A stretch of 55,252 nt of DNA, taken from the NCBI GenBank assembly GCA_022729755.1, contig DZAZ01000006.1, positions 1-55,252 of the forward strand. The letters run 5' to 3'. The translations under genes were made by a program, and so were the position numbers. The notes beneath the pieces were generated by a model. It searched no databases. It had not been told where the DNA came from and saw only the letters and a list, made by a program, of their open reading frames with translations. Below, piece after piece: positions 47,752-55,252 of this stretch (its first letter is position 1; each line of letters begins with the position of its first letter). Source of the stretch: Helicobacter cetorum. Its GTDB lineage: Bacteria > Campylobacterota > Campylobacteria > Campylobacterales > BB28.

Positions 47752-49500
47752 ATGGAAAAAATAGTTTATGACATTATAAGTTCGCAATCTAAAAAACGAT
47801 TAGTTTTAATTTTAGTTTTACTATTTCTTTTTGGGTCTGTTATGATGATACCAACTAAATTAGTTTTGGCAAAAATGTTACCTGGAAAAAGTGCAAATAC
47901 TTTTAGTATTTATATCGATACACCAACAAATAGCTCAATTGAACAAACTAAAAAAGTAACTGAATGTGTGGTTGAACATTTAAAAAAAGAGAAAATTGTA
48001 ACTGATATGGAAGTATTTTTAGGTCAAGGTGCTCCACTTGATTATGCTGGATTAGTAAAAGGAAGTGCTTTAAAAGCTTTGGAAAATCAAGCTGAAATAG
48101 TTGTAAATTTAACACCAAAAGAGAGCCGAGATGAAGCCTCTTTTTCAATGGTTCATAGAGTTAGACATATAATTCAAGCTGATTGTGAACAAAAAATTGC
48201 AGGAAGTGGTATTAAGTTTATCGAAATGCCTTCTGGTCCTCCAACTTTAGCGACAATTGTAGCAAATATTTATGGAGATGATTTGGATTTAATGCGAAAA
48301 ACTTCAAAAAGAGTAGAAGCATTATTAAAAGAGACTAAAGGCTTAGTTGATGTCGATGTTATGGAAGATGATATCCATACAAAATATGAACTTCAACCAG
48401 ATGTTGAAAAGGTAATTAGAAGTGATTTAAGTGTAGAACAAGTAAATGGAATTTTATATTTAGCTTTTGAAGGGCAACAAATTTCAGTTAAAAATTCACA
48501 AAAACAACAAGACCAAATCCCAATTTTTATGAGACTTGATGATGAATCAAGAACTATTAAAGTAGATACGAAAGAGGGCTTAGAATTAAAACTTTCAGCT
48601 TTAAAATTAATGAATCCAAAAGGCGTAATGGTTCCTTTAAAAGAGGTTGTGAAAATTGTAGAAATTAAATCAAGTCCAGCAATATTTAGAAAAAACTTAA
48701 AAAATTTAATTACTGTTTCAGCTGAATGTGACCTTGTTTCGCAAGTTTATCCACTACTAGATTCAAGAGATGCAATGATTGAGAAGTTTTCAGATGAGTT
48801 TGAAGTTAGCAAAGTTGATGGAATGTCAACTTATATGTTTGATTTAAATTTAATTCATAAAGAGAGTGGTGAAAAATTATTAATTAGATGGGATGGTGAA
48901 ATGAAAGTTTCACTTGATACTTTTAGAGATTTGGGCGGAGCTTTTATTGCTGCACTTATTTTAATGTTTTTATTAATGGTAGTTTATTATAAATCTTTTG
49001 CCCTAAGTGGAATAGTTTTAGTTGGAAGTTTCCTCTCAATTATCGGGGTTATTATTGGTCATTACATAACTGATAAAATTCAATTAGCTTATAATGGAAC
49101 CAACTTCTTTTTAACAGCAACTTCGCTAATTGGCTTCATTTCGCTTATGGGAATTAGTGCGAGAAGTTCGCTACTTTTAATCGATTTTACAAAAGCATTA
49201 ATCGCAAGTGGAATTGATAAAAAAAGAGCAATAGCAATAGCAACTTCAACAAGAGCAAAACCTATCTTATTAACGGCGATTGCAATTATTTTAGGAAGTT
49301 TATTACTTGCAACTGACCCGATTTTTGGTGGACTTGGAATTGCACTTATTTTTGGTAGTATCGCTTCAACTGTCGTGTCACTCTTTTTTGTACCAGTATT
49401 GATGGATAATACTGAAGCAGTTTGTCCGATAAATTCGACCGATGAAGATTGCTCACACGGTTTAAATGCAGAAAATATCGATGTTAGCAAAATAGGATGA
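47752..49500 (+). CDS. RND efflux pump, C-terminal half-protein (TM7-TM12)
   Basis: 582 residues covering the second half of an AcrB-type pump: TM7 (about 17-35), the second porter domain, TM8-TM12 (about 398-555). TM10 has ISARSSLLLIDFTK, with Arg471 where AcrB has Lys940. The C-terminal tail is polar with two cysteines (EAVCPINSTDEDCSH). It has its own ATG and a GGAGG (47735-47739) within the last codons of the first half gene, so it is translated by re-initiation. It must assemble with the first half to form one functional subunit. Confidence 0.85.
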   Translation: MEKIVYDIISSQSKKRLVLILVLLFLFGSVMMIPTKLVLAKMLPGKSANTFSIYIDTPTNSSIEQTKKVTECVVEHLKKEKIVTDMEVFLGQGAPLDYAGLVKGSALKALENQAEIVVNLTPKESRDEASFSMVHRVRHIIQADCEQKIAGSGIKFIEMPSGPPTLATIVANIYGDDLDLMRKTSKRVEALLKETKGLVDVDVMEDDIHTKYELQPDVEKVIRSDLSVEQVNGILYLAFEGQQISVKNSQKQQDQIPIFMRLDDESRTIKVDTKEGLELKLSALKLMNPKGVMVPLKEVVKIVEIKSSPAIFRKNLKNLITVSAECDLVSQVYPLLDSRDAMIEKFSDEFEVSKVDGMSTYMFDLNLIHKESGEKLLIRWDGEMKVSLDTFRDLGGAFIAALILMFLLMVVYYKSFALSGIVLVGSFLSIIGVIIGHYITDKIQLAYNGTNFFLTATSLIGFISLMGISARSSLLLIDFTKALIASGIDKKRAIAIATSTRAKPILLTAIAIILGSLLLATDPIFGGLGIALIFGSIASTVVSLFFVPVLMDNTEAVCPINSTDEDCSHGLNAENIDVSKIG

Positions 49501-49515
49501 GTTTTCAACTCATTC
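49495..49515 (+). terminator. Hairpin at the end of the RND genes
   Basis: GGATGAGTT pairs with AACTCATTC around TTC (one G-T pair); the stop codon of the second half gene lies in the stem. No T-tract follows, so it may stabilise the mRNA end or weakly terminate. Confidence 0.35.
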
Positions 49516-49545
49516 TCAAATAATCATAAATAAAGAATAAAAAAA

Positions 49546-50871
49546 ATGAAACACTATATTTTACAAGCATTAGTAAATAAATTGCAAAATTTCAAAACTA
49601 TTAATTTTATAGGCAGAGTTGAAGATAATTTAATAAAAATTGAATTTGATAAAAATAATATCTATTATATTGATTTGACAAAAGTAAATAGTTTAATTTA
49701 TAAGCGGGGAGAATTTTTATCTAATAAAACTTATAATGCCCCATTTGACATAGTTTTGAAAAAACGACTTACAAAAAGTACTATCGAAAAAATTTATCTT
49801 TTAAATAATGATAAAATCATAAGAATTGAAACTTTAAATAAATCTTCATATAAAGCGATAAAAACTTCATTACAACTCGAATTCACGGGCAGAAATACAA
49901 ATGCAATTATTTTAGATGAAAATAATATTATAGTTGAAGCTTTGCGACATATCGATATAAATACATCTTTTAGGGAAATTAAACCAAATAAAAAATTATT
50001 AGATATTCCAAAAGTAGAGTTTAAATATGAAGAAAAAGAGATAGAAGATATTGATAAATTTTTATTTGAAATTTATCAAAAAGAGTTAAATAATCGATTA
50101 AATGGGGAAAAGTCTCAAAAATTAGCACTTATTAATAAGAAGTTAAAAAAGTTAAATGAAATTTATAATTCACTTGAAAATGAGGAAGAATTAGCACAAA
50201 AATCGCAAGAATTTAGCTTAAAAGCTAATGTAATTTTGGCAAATTTACACATAATAAAATTCTATGATAAAGAGATAACTTTAAAAGATTTTGATGAAAA
50301 TGAGATAAAAATAACTCTGCCAACAAATGCAAAAAGTGTGAGTGATTGTGCAAATATTTTATTTGATAGTGCAAAAAGATTTAAACAAAAAGCCAAAAAT
50401 ATTCATATAGAACGAGATAATTTGAGTGCTAAGATAGAGTTTTTTAATAAACTTTCTAATTTAATTAAAAGCTCAAAAAGTGTTGATGAAGTTGAATTTT
50501 ATTATCCAAAACAAAAAAAAGTAAAAAAAGATAAAGAGATGGCTGAATTTGAAACTTTTTTTGTAGATGATTTTAAAATTTTAATTGGTAGAAGTGAAAA
50601 AGAGAATATTAAAATATTAAAATTAGCTAAAGCGAATGATATTTGGTTGCACTTAAAAGATAGAGTTTCTGCTCATATTATAATCCAAACTGCAAAAAAA
50701 AATTTACCTCAAAGAGTGCTTGAAATAGGGGCAAAACTTTGTGTAGATTTTAGTGTTGAACACGGTGGAAAATATTTAGTAGATTACACAACTAGAAAAG
50801 ATGTTAAAATTCAAAGTGGAGCAAATGTGCTTTATTACAATTACAAAACAATAGCCATTGAAAAGGAGTAG
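49546..50871 (+). CDS. rqcH: RqcH/NFACT-family ribosome-quality-control protein, short form
   Basis: 441 residues, clearly shorter than Bacillus RqcH (about 570). Seen: NFACT-N parts (LQLEFTGRNTNAIILDE near 105-122 and EALRHI), a coiled-coil middle (about 180-320) and the NFACT-R domain with NDIWLHLKDRVSAHIII near 362-378 and the closing VDYTTRKDVKIQSGANVLYY. RqcH binds obstructed 50S subunits and directs C-terminal alanine tailing. Where many members carry a DR pair (about residue 90) this one reads NDKIIRI, so activity may differ. The ATG has only a weak ribosome site. Confidence 0.83.
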   Translation: MKHYILQALVNKLQNFKTINFIGRVEDNLIKIEFDKNNIYYIDLTKVNSLIYKRGEFLSNKTYNAPFDIVLKKRLTKSTIEKIYLLNNDKIIRIETLNKSSYKAIKTSLQLEFTGRNTNAIILDENNIIVEALRHIDINTSFREIKPNKKLLDIPKVEFKYEEKEIEDIDKFLFEIYQKELNNRLNGEKSQKLALINKKLKKLNEIYNSLENEEELAQKSQEFSLKANVILANLHIIKFYDKEITLKDFDENEIKITLPTNAKSVSDCANILFDSAKRFKQKAKNIHIERDNLSAKIEFFNKLSNLIKSSKSVDEVEFYYPKQKKVKKDKEMAEFETFFVDDFKILIGRSEKENIKILKLAKANDIWLHLKDRVSAHIIIQTAKKNLPQRVLEIGAKLCVDFSVEHGGKYLVDYTTRKDVKIQSGANVLYYNYKTIAIEKE

Positions 50872-50873
50872 AG

Positions 50874-51821
50874 TTGAAAGAGTTTTCACTATCGATTATA
50901 GCACCAGCTTATAATGAGCAAGAGAATATTAAAAATTTTTATACTATTATCAAACCTATTTTGGATAAATGTAGCAAAACTTGGGAAATTATATTTATAA
51001 ACGATGGAAGTAAAGATAAAACTTTAGAGATTTTAAAAGAGTTAAATCAAATTGATGAGCGAGTTAAAATTATTAGTTTTTCAAGAAATTTTGGAAAAGA
51101 GATTGCTTTAACTGCTGGACTTGATTATGCAAATTCTGATATTTCTATTCCAATTGATACAGACCTTCAAGACCCACCTGAACTTATATTTGAGATGATA
51201 AAATATTGGCAAGATGGCTATGATATAGTTTATGCAAAACGAAAAGTGCGAGAAGGTGAAACTTTTATGAAACTTTTTAGTGCTTCAATGTTTTATAAAT
51301 TAATAGGTAAAATGTCCCCTACTTATATACCTGAAAATGTTGGGGATTTTAGATTACTTAATAAAAAAGTTGTACTTGAAATTAGGAAATTAAAAGAGAA
51401 AACACGTTTTATGAAAGGTATTTTTAGTTGGGTTGGATTTAAAAGTAAAGAGATACTTTTTGAGCGAAAAAAAAGAGATGCTGGAGTTAGTAAATTTAAT
51501 TTTTGGAAACTTTGGAACTTTGCAATAGATGGAATAACCTCTTTTAGTATGTTTCCACTTAGAATATTTTTATATTCAGGTTTTTTTATAATGCTTTTTT
51601 CATTTTTATATGCAATATTTATTATCTTTAAAACACTCTACTTTGGTTCGGATTTGGCTGGATATCCCTCACTTATGGTTACAATACTCTTTTTTGGTGG
51701 AATGAATATGTTTGCTATTGGAGTTATTGGAGAGTATATTGGAAGAGTTTATGAAGAGGTTAAAAATAGACCGCTTTATGTTGTGGAGGAGTTGTATGGA
51801 TTATCTTTTAGGAATTTATAA
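50874..51821 (+). CDS. GT2-family membrane glycosyltransferase (polyprenyl-phosphate type)
   Basis: 315 residues: a cytosolic GT-A domain (about 1-225) with SIIAPAYNEQENI, INDGSKDKTLEIL and the metal-binding PIDTDLQDPPEL, then two C-terminal membrane helices (about 232-255 and 268-290). The layout is that of GtrB/ArnC/DPM1-like enzymes that load a sugar on undecaprenyl or dolichyl phosphate for surface glycan or lipid A modification; the sugar is not known. Start is a TTG with AAGGAG 5 bases upstream, three bases after the rqcH stop. A VanZ-like gene follows. Confidence 0.87.
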   Translation: MKEFSLSIIAPAYNEQENIKNFYTIIKPILDKCSKTWEIIFINDGSKDKTLEILKELNQIDERVKIISFSRNFGKEIALTAGLDYANSDISIPIDTDLQDPPELIFEMIKYWQDGYDIVYAKRKVREGETFMKLFSASMFYKLIGKMSPTYIPENVGDFRLLNKKVVLEIRKLKEKTRFMKGIFSWVGFKSKEILFERKKRDAGVSKFNFWKLWNFAIDGITSFSMFPLRIFLYSGFFIMLFSFLYAIFIIFKTLYFGSDLAGYPSLMVTILFFGGMNMFAIGVIGEYIGRVYEEVKNRPLYVVEELYGLSFRNL

Positions 51822-51867
51822 TGGATTTTTAGATACCATTCGCCACCGAAAAAAGGGTATTTTATAA
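51796..51867 (+). CDS. Possible 23-residue ORF overlapping the GT2 gene end
   Basis: ATG at 51796 in another frame than the GT2 gene, with GGAGGAG (51785-51791) 4 bases before it, unusually strong for this genome. The peptide reads MDYLLGIYNGFLDTIRHRK and then GIL. It overlaps the last codons of the GT2 gene and ends 17 bases before the VanZ-like start. The Shine-Dalgarno-like sequence also encodes GT2 residues, so chance cannot be excluded. Confidence 0.3.
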   Translation: MDYLLGIYNGFLDTIRHRKKGIL

Positions 51868-51883
51868 TCGTTAAGGAAAACGG

Positions 51884-52303
51884 ATGAGAGTGGAAGAGTT
51901 TTATTCAGTAGTTACATTAAAAACAAATCATATTATAGTTTTTATGTTTTTTGTTTGTTTATTTACAATTAGTTATCTTGCAGTTGCAACACCTGATGAA
52001 ATACTTTCTTTAGCGAGTAGTTGGGATAAGGCTAATCATTTTATGGCATTTAGTGTTTTATATTTTTTATTATCGTTATCATTTAAAAATTTAACATTAA
52101 AATCAAAACTATTTCTTCTTTTATTATATGGTTTTCATATAGAAATAGTTCAATATTTTATACCAAATAGAGAATTTTCACTCTTTGATGTTGTTGCTGA
52201 TTTTATGGGAATTGCCTTTGGACACACACTATTTTTAATGTACAATAAAAGTGTAAAATTATTGAAATTAAATAACATCGAGAGTAATATTCAAGTTAGT
52301 TAA
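51884..52303 (+). CDS. VanZ-like membrane protein
   Basis: 139 residues with four hydrophobic segments (about 18-36, 54-70, 72-92 and 102-122). Family marks are SSWDKANHFMAFSVLYF, EIVQYFIPNREFSLFDVVADFMGI. VanZ-like proteins are widespread in bacteria, with unknown general function; the glycopeptide-resistance VanZ is only one member, so resistance should not be inferred. Start has AAGGAAAACGG upstream. Probably same transcript as the GT2 gene; converges on cheV. Confidence 0.8.
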   Translation: MRVEEFYSVVTLKTNHIIVFMFFVCLFTISYLAVATPDEILSLASSWDKANHFMAFSVLYFLLSLSFKNLTLKSKLFLLLLYGFHIEIVQYFIPNREFSLFDVVADFMGIAFGHTLFLMYNKSVKLLKLNNIESNIQVS

Positions 52304-52325
52304 AACTAACTCAAGATGTTTTTTT
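52294..52325. terminator. Hairpin between VanZ-like gene and cheV
   Basis: AGTTAGTT (52294-52301) and AACTAACT (52304-52311) are perfect inverted repeats; the effective loop is TAAA. A T7 tract follows at 52319-52325 on the plus strand. Both convergent stop codons (52301-52303 and 52306-52308) lie in the hairpin. Confidence 0.5.
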
Positions 52326-53223
52326 GGATTTCACTAATAAAGTTAACTGGGTCAGTTTTAGCTACAAATCCATTTGCACCTAACTCTTGAGTTTTAACTC
52401 TTACTCCTGCATTTGACATACTACTATTTACAATTACGGGAATGTGGGCTAGGGTTTTATTTTCTTTAATGAATTTAATCACTTGATAACCATCAGTATG
52501 TGGCATTTCTAAATCACTTATAACTAAACCAATTTGATTTTTTTCATTATCATTTAGTGATTTTAAATAATCAAGTATAGCTTTGCCACTTTCAAATATT
52601 TTATACTCTAAATTTGTTTTTTTCATAATATTTTCTATAATTCCCCTAGCAGTTTTGCTATCTTCAGCAATTAAGACTAATTTAGTGCTTTTTACTATTA
52701 TATCTTCTAAAGTTTCTAAAATAATATCAATTCCAAAAACTTCTTCAATCAATTTTTCTACATCTAAAATTAAACAAGTCTCTTGAACTCCCTCTATTTG
52801 TAGCAAAGTTGAATAAGTAATAATATCCTTATTTACATGACTTGTTTGGAGTTTTTCAATTGAAATATTATAAATATTATCCACATTTAAAACGGGAAAA
52901 GAGATGACTTTTTGATTAAATTCACTCACAATTGTGACTAAATACTCATTCTCTTTTTTATAAACTTCAAGCCACTTTTCTATATTTAAAAGAGGAATAA
53001 TCTTTTTTTGATATTCAATATATCCCTCTAAAATTTCGCTATCTCCAGCATTTTTAATATTATTTTTAATTAATCTATATTTTCTATAATCTTCAATAGA
53101 TTTTATTTTTGAAACATTTAAGCCATAATAAACCCCATCATTTAGCTTAAAAACCATAATTTGCATAATATTATTTAAATGCGATTTTGTCATTTCATGT
53201 ATACTAGTCATTGAAGTATTCAA
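52306..53223 (-). CDS. cheV: Chemotaxis coupling protein CheV (CheW-REC)
   Basis: 305 residues. The first about 165 form a CheW-like coupling domain (IMVFKLNDGVYYGLNVSKI, IEGYIEYQKKIIPLLNIEKWL with the usual gap). A receiver domain follows from about 180: LIAEDSKTARGIIE, phospho-acceptor Asp in VISDLEMPHTDGYQVI, and the lysine of GFVAKTDPVNF. CheV links receptors to CheA and tunes it by phosphorylation; Campylobacterota typically carry one or more copies. No cheA/W/Y neighbours. The gene is solitary between the convergent VanZ-like gene and the YeiH transporter, on the same strand as the latter. Confidence 0.93.
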   Translation of the reverse strand: MNTSMTSIHEMTKSHLNNIMQIMVFKLNDGVYYGLNVSKIKSIEDYRKYRLIKNNIKNAGDSEILEGYIEYQKKIIPLLNIEKWLEVYKKENEYLVTIVSEFNQKVISFPVLNVDNIYNISIEKLQTSHVNKDIITYSTLLQIEGVQETCLILDVEKLIEEVFGIDIILETLEDIIVKSTKLVLIAEDSKTARGIIENIMKKTNLEYKIFESGKAILDYLKSLNDNEKNQIGLVISDLEMPHTDGYQVIKFIKENKTLAHIPVIVNSSMSNAGVRVKTQELGANGFVAKTDPVNFISEIQKNILS

Positions 53224-53245
53224 CTTCTATCCTTTTTTTAAGATT

Positions 53246-54277
53246 TTAAATTATATATAAAACTCCCTTTGTAATAAAATATCCTCCAACCATAAGCCAA
53301 AGAAACATAATAAATGCTACATAAACAGGAGCCATTCCAATGTTTTTAAATTTAGCAAAACTAGCCTCCATTCCAAGTGCTGCCATTGCCATTGTTAGTA
53401 AAAATGTATCAATTTGATTGATTGTATCAACTATATTTAGTGGTAGTAAATGAAATGAGTTAAATCCTGCAACTAAAATAAAATAGAGTGCAAACCAAGG
53501 AATTACGAGCTTATTTGCTTCACTTGTATCACTTTTTGCCACTTTTGAGAGATAAATACCTAAAATTATAAGCATTGGTGCAATCATCATAACTCTAGTC
53601 ATTTTAACAATTATCGCATTATCAGCAGCTTCAGTTCCATAAGCCCCACCAACAGCCACAACTTGTGCAACTTCGTGAATTGTAGCACCAGTGTAAATTC
53701 CAAATGTATATAAATCCATATCAAGTATTCCTGAACTATAAAGTAGTGGATAGATAAACATTGCAATTGTGCCAAAAAGTACAACAGTTGAGACAGCTAT
53801 TGCACTTTTATGAGGTTCAGCTTTTACAACTGGTTCAGTTGCTAATACTGCCGCAGCTCCACAAATAGAAGAGCCAGCAGCCGTTAAAAACGAAGTTTCA
53901 CTATCAAGCTTGAAAAATTTTCTAGCTACAAAAACACCTATTAAAAATGTAGAAACAACCATAGCTATGCTAATAATAAGTCCAGCTAAACCAACTTCAA
54001 CTATTTGTTGAAAAGTAATTCTAAATCCATAAAATACAATTGCAAATCTAAGTATTTTTTTAGCTGAAAAAACAATTCCAGGAACCCACTCATTTGGTAA
54101 TTGATTTCGTAAAGTATTTCCATACATCATTCCAAGCACAATTGCAATAATAAGTGGTGAAATTCCATTATTTTGAAAAATTGCAAATTCGCTTAAATAG
54201 ACACTTGCCATTGCAAAAAGTGCCACAAACCAAATACCACTCAAAGTATCTGCACGATTTTCTTTTGAAAATGCCAT
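53246..54277 (-). CDS. YeiH-family (UPF0324) putative anion exporter
   Basis: 343-residue inner-membrane protein, about ten helices. Family marks: ISPLIIAIVLGMMYGNTLRN, GIVFSAKKILRFAIVFYGFRI, FLTAAGSSICGAAAVLATEPVV and GATIHEVAQVVAVGGAYG. The family is annotated as putative sulfate exporters, with evidence for sulfite, sulfate or taurine-derived sulfonate routes in a few members; its substrate here is unknown. AAGGAG lies 5 bases before the ATG. It is transcribed away from rpsB and towards cheV, 22 bases apart, so the two may share a message although their roles differ. Confidence 0.85.
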   Translation of the reverse strand: MAFSKENRADTLSGIWFVALFAMASVYLSEFAIFQNNGISPLIIAIVLGMMYGNTLRNQLPNEWVPGIVFSAKKILRFAIVFYGFRITFQQIVEVGLAGLIISIAMVVSTFLIGVFVARKFFKLDSETSFLTAAGSSICGAAAVLATEPVVKAEPHKSAIAVSTVVLFGTIAMFIYPLLYSSGILDMDLYTFGIYTGATIHEVAQVVAVGGAYGTEAADNAIIVKMTRVMMIAPMLIILGIYLSKVAKSDTSEANKLVIPWFALYFILVAGFNSFHLLPLNIVDTINQIDTFLLTMAMAALGMEASFAKFKNIGMAPVYVAFIMFLWLMVGGYFITKGVLYII

Positions 54278-54388
54278 AAAATTTCTCCTTTTATAAAAAA
54301 TTGATTGATTAAAAGCATAATTAAAAAGTAATTAAGGATAGTTTAAAACAAGTTAAAATTAAGTACTTTTTTAGTAGAATCTCGCCTC

Positions 54389-54454
54389 GCCTTTAATTCA
54401 CACACACCAATCCTTTGATGGTTGCAAAATTGTTTTGCTGATGGGTGTGGAGGC
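54389..54454 (+). ncRNA. Structured leader upstream of rpsB (candidate S2 autoregulatory element)
   Basis: Between a likely promoter near 54371-54380 and the ATG, the RNA can fold with GCCT (54389-54392) against AGGC (54451-54454), then CACACC-A-ATC (54403-54412) against GAT-G-GGTGTG (54440-54449) with one A-G mismatch, and inside it a terminal hairpin GCAAAA-TTG-TTTTGC (54424-54438). Ribosomal-protein S2 leaders that bind S2 are known in several phyla; this one does not follow a consensus I can recite, so assignment is inference. Confidence 0.5.
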
Positions 54455-54484
54455 TTAAACCAAAACTTATTTTAAGGAGACTTT

Positions 54485-55252
54485 ATGGTTACAATGAAAG
54501 ATTTATTAGAGTGTGGTGTTCACTTTGGGCATCAAACAAGAAGATGGAACCCAAAAATGAAAAAGTATATTTTTGGTGTTAGAAAAAATATTCATATTAT
54601 TGATTTACAAAAAACACTAAGATACTTTAGATATACATATAATATTGTAAAAGATGCGGCAGCTGAAGGTAAAACTGTAATGTTTGTTGGAACTAAAAAA
54701 CAAGCAAGTGAAACAATAAAAGAGTACGCATTAAAAGCTAATATGCCTTATGTTAATTATAGATGGTTAGGTGGAGTTTTAACAAACTTTTCAACTATTA
54801 AAAAATCAGTTAGAAGACTTGAAATTATCGAAGAAATGGAAGCTAATGGTCAATTAGAGCTTTTAACAAAAAAAGAAGCACTAATTTTAAAAAGAAAAAA
54901 AGAGAAATTACAAAAGTATTTTAGCGGTGTAAGAGACCTTAAAAAATTACCTGATATGTTATTTGTTGTGGATGCAGTTAAAGAGAGAATTGCAGTTTTA
55001 GAAGCTATTAGACTTGGCATTCCTGTTGTAGCTCCACTTGATACAAATTGCGACCCTGATTTAATTACTTATCCAATTCCTGGAAATGATGATGCAATTC
55101 GTTCAATTCAACTTTTCTGTAAAGAGATGGCCGAAGCTATCAATGAAGGAAAAATATTACACGAGCAAGATAGTGAAGGTGGTAATATTGCTGTTGATGA
55201 TTTTGAAGCAGTAATGACCGCATCAGAAGAGGCTGGTGTAGAATTAGGTGAG
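54485..55252 (+). CDS. rpsB: Ribosomal protein S2, partial (cut by right edge)
   Basis: Component of the 30S subunit. 256 residues are visible, ending at the window edge only a little short of the expected length. Seen: [40 protein letters not shown] with the usual order, [30 protein letters not shown], and [17 protein letters not shown]. The ATG follows AAGGAG by 6 bases, after a leader of about 100 bases with stable hairpins. tsf normally follows; not in the window. Confidence 0.97.
   Translation, partial: MVTMKDLLECGVHFGHQTRRWNPKMKKYIFGVRKNIHIIDLQKTLRYFRYTYNIVKDAAAEGKTVMFVGTKKQASETIKEYALKANMPYVNYRWLGGVLTNFSTIKKSVRRLEIIEEMEANGQLELLTKKEALILKRKKEKLQKYFSGVRDLKKLPDMLFVVDAVKERIAVLEAIRLGIPVVAPLDTNCDPDLITYPIPGNDDAIRSIQLFCKEMAEAINEGKILHEQDSEGGNIAVDDFEAVMTASEEAGVELGE

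Overview
The window is a contiguous chromosomal segment of a strongly AT-rich bacterium (roughly 30% G+C by eye), most probably a free-living or microaerophilic member of Campylobacterota (Epsilonproteobacteria; Sulfurimonas/Arcobacter/Sulfurovum-like, genus not resolvable here). Supporting signs are the mlaA-mlaC-MMPL lipid locus, menaquinone synthesis by the futalosine route (mqnD), the panB-ruvB pair, a short RqcH, a CheV, several TTG/GTG starts, and promoters built on an extended -10 (TGnTATAAT) without an obvious -35 box. There are no rRNA genes, no CRISPR array and no intact insertion sequence. It is mostly densely packed housekeeping DNA with a few accessory inserts.

Region 1 (1-11.8 kb, almost all minus strand). 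Two transcription units run leftwards. One is class V aminotransferase-hisZ-purA (purA is cut by the left edge). The other is pyrG-nitroreductase-membrane J-domain protein-unknown 158-aa protein-Na/Pi cotransporter, followed by tgt with its own promoter. A second J-domain protein diverges from pyrG. A CNNM/CorC-type CBS membrane protein follows; its start is overlapped by an unannotated 21-codon ORF with its own ribosome binding site.

Region 2 (11.8-30.4 kb). Plus-strand gpmI-(PD-(D/E)XK-like protein)-panB-ruvB-Kef antiporter ends at a bidirectional terminator that contains both convergent stop codons. The convergent mlaA-mlaC-MMPL operon handles outer-membrane phospholipid traffic. phoU diverges from pstSCAB. 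A CoA-disulfide-reductase-like flavoprotein, an EAL-CBS-CBS-GGDEF protein and a calcium-loop protein complete the region.

Region 3 (30.4-38.5 kb). asnB, an orphan amrA, nfo, a small lipoprotein, tRNA-Glu(UUC), then 445 bp of decayed mobile DNA directly against the tRNA 3' end (integrase C-terminal fragment plus a possible transposase remnant), proA, a FIST-domain histidine kinase and a small periplasmic protein.

Region 4 (38.5-45.2 kb). One minus-strand unit carries panC-nuoJ-dctQ-mntA-hepT-dctM: a complete MntA-HepT toxin-antitoxin pair lies between the two membrane genes of a TRAP transporter, with every joint overlapping. prfB diverges from panC over overlapping -10 boxes. mqnD and nadE follow.

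Region 5 (45.2-55.25 kb). yebC, an AcrB-type RND pump encoded as two half-proteins without adaptor or outer-membrane channel, rqcH, a GT2 glycosyltransferase, a VanZ-like protein, cheV, a YeiH-type transporter, and rpsB behind a structured leader RNA (rpsB is cut by the right edge).

The most promising leads are the toxin-antitoxin pair nested in the TRAP operon, the coupled 21-codon ORF before the CNNM gene, the half-and-half RND pump, and the rpsB leader. No wholly new multi-gene system was recognised.
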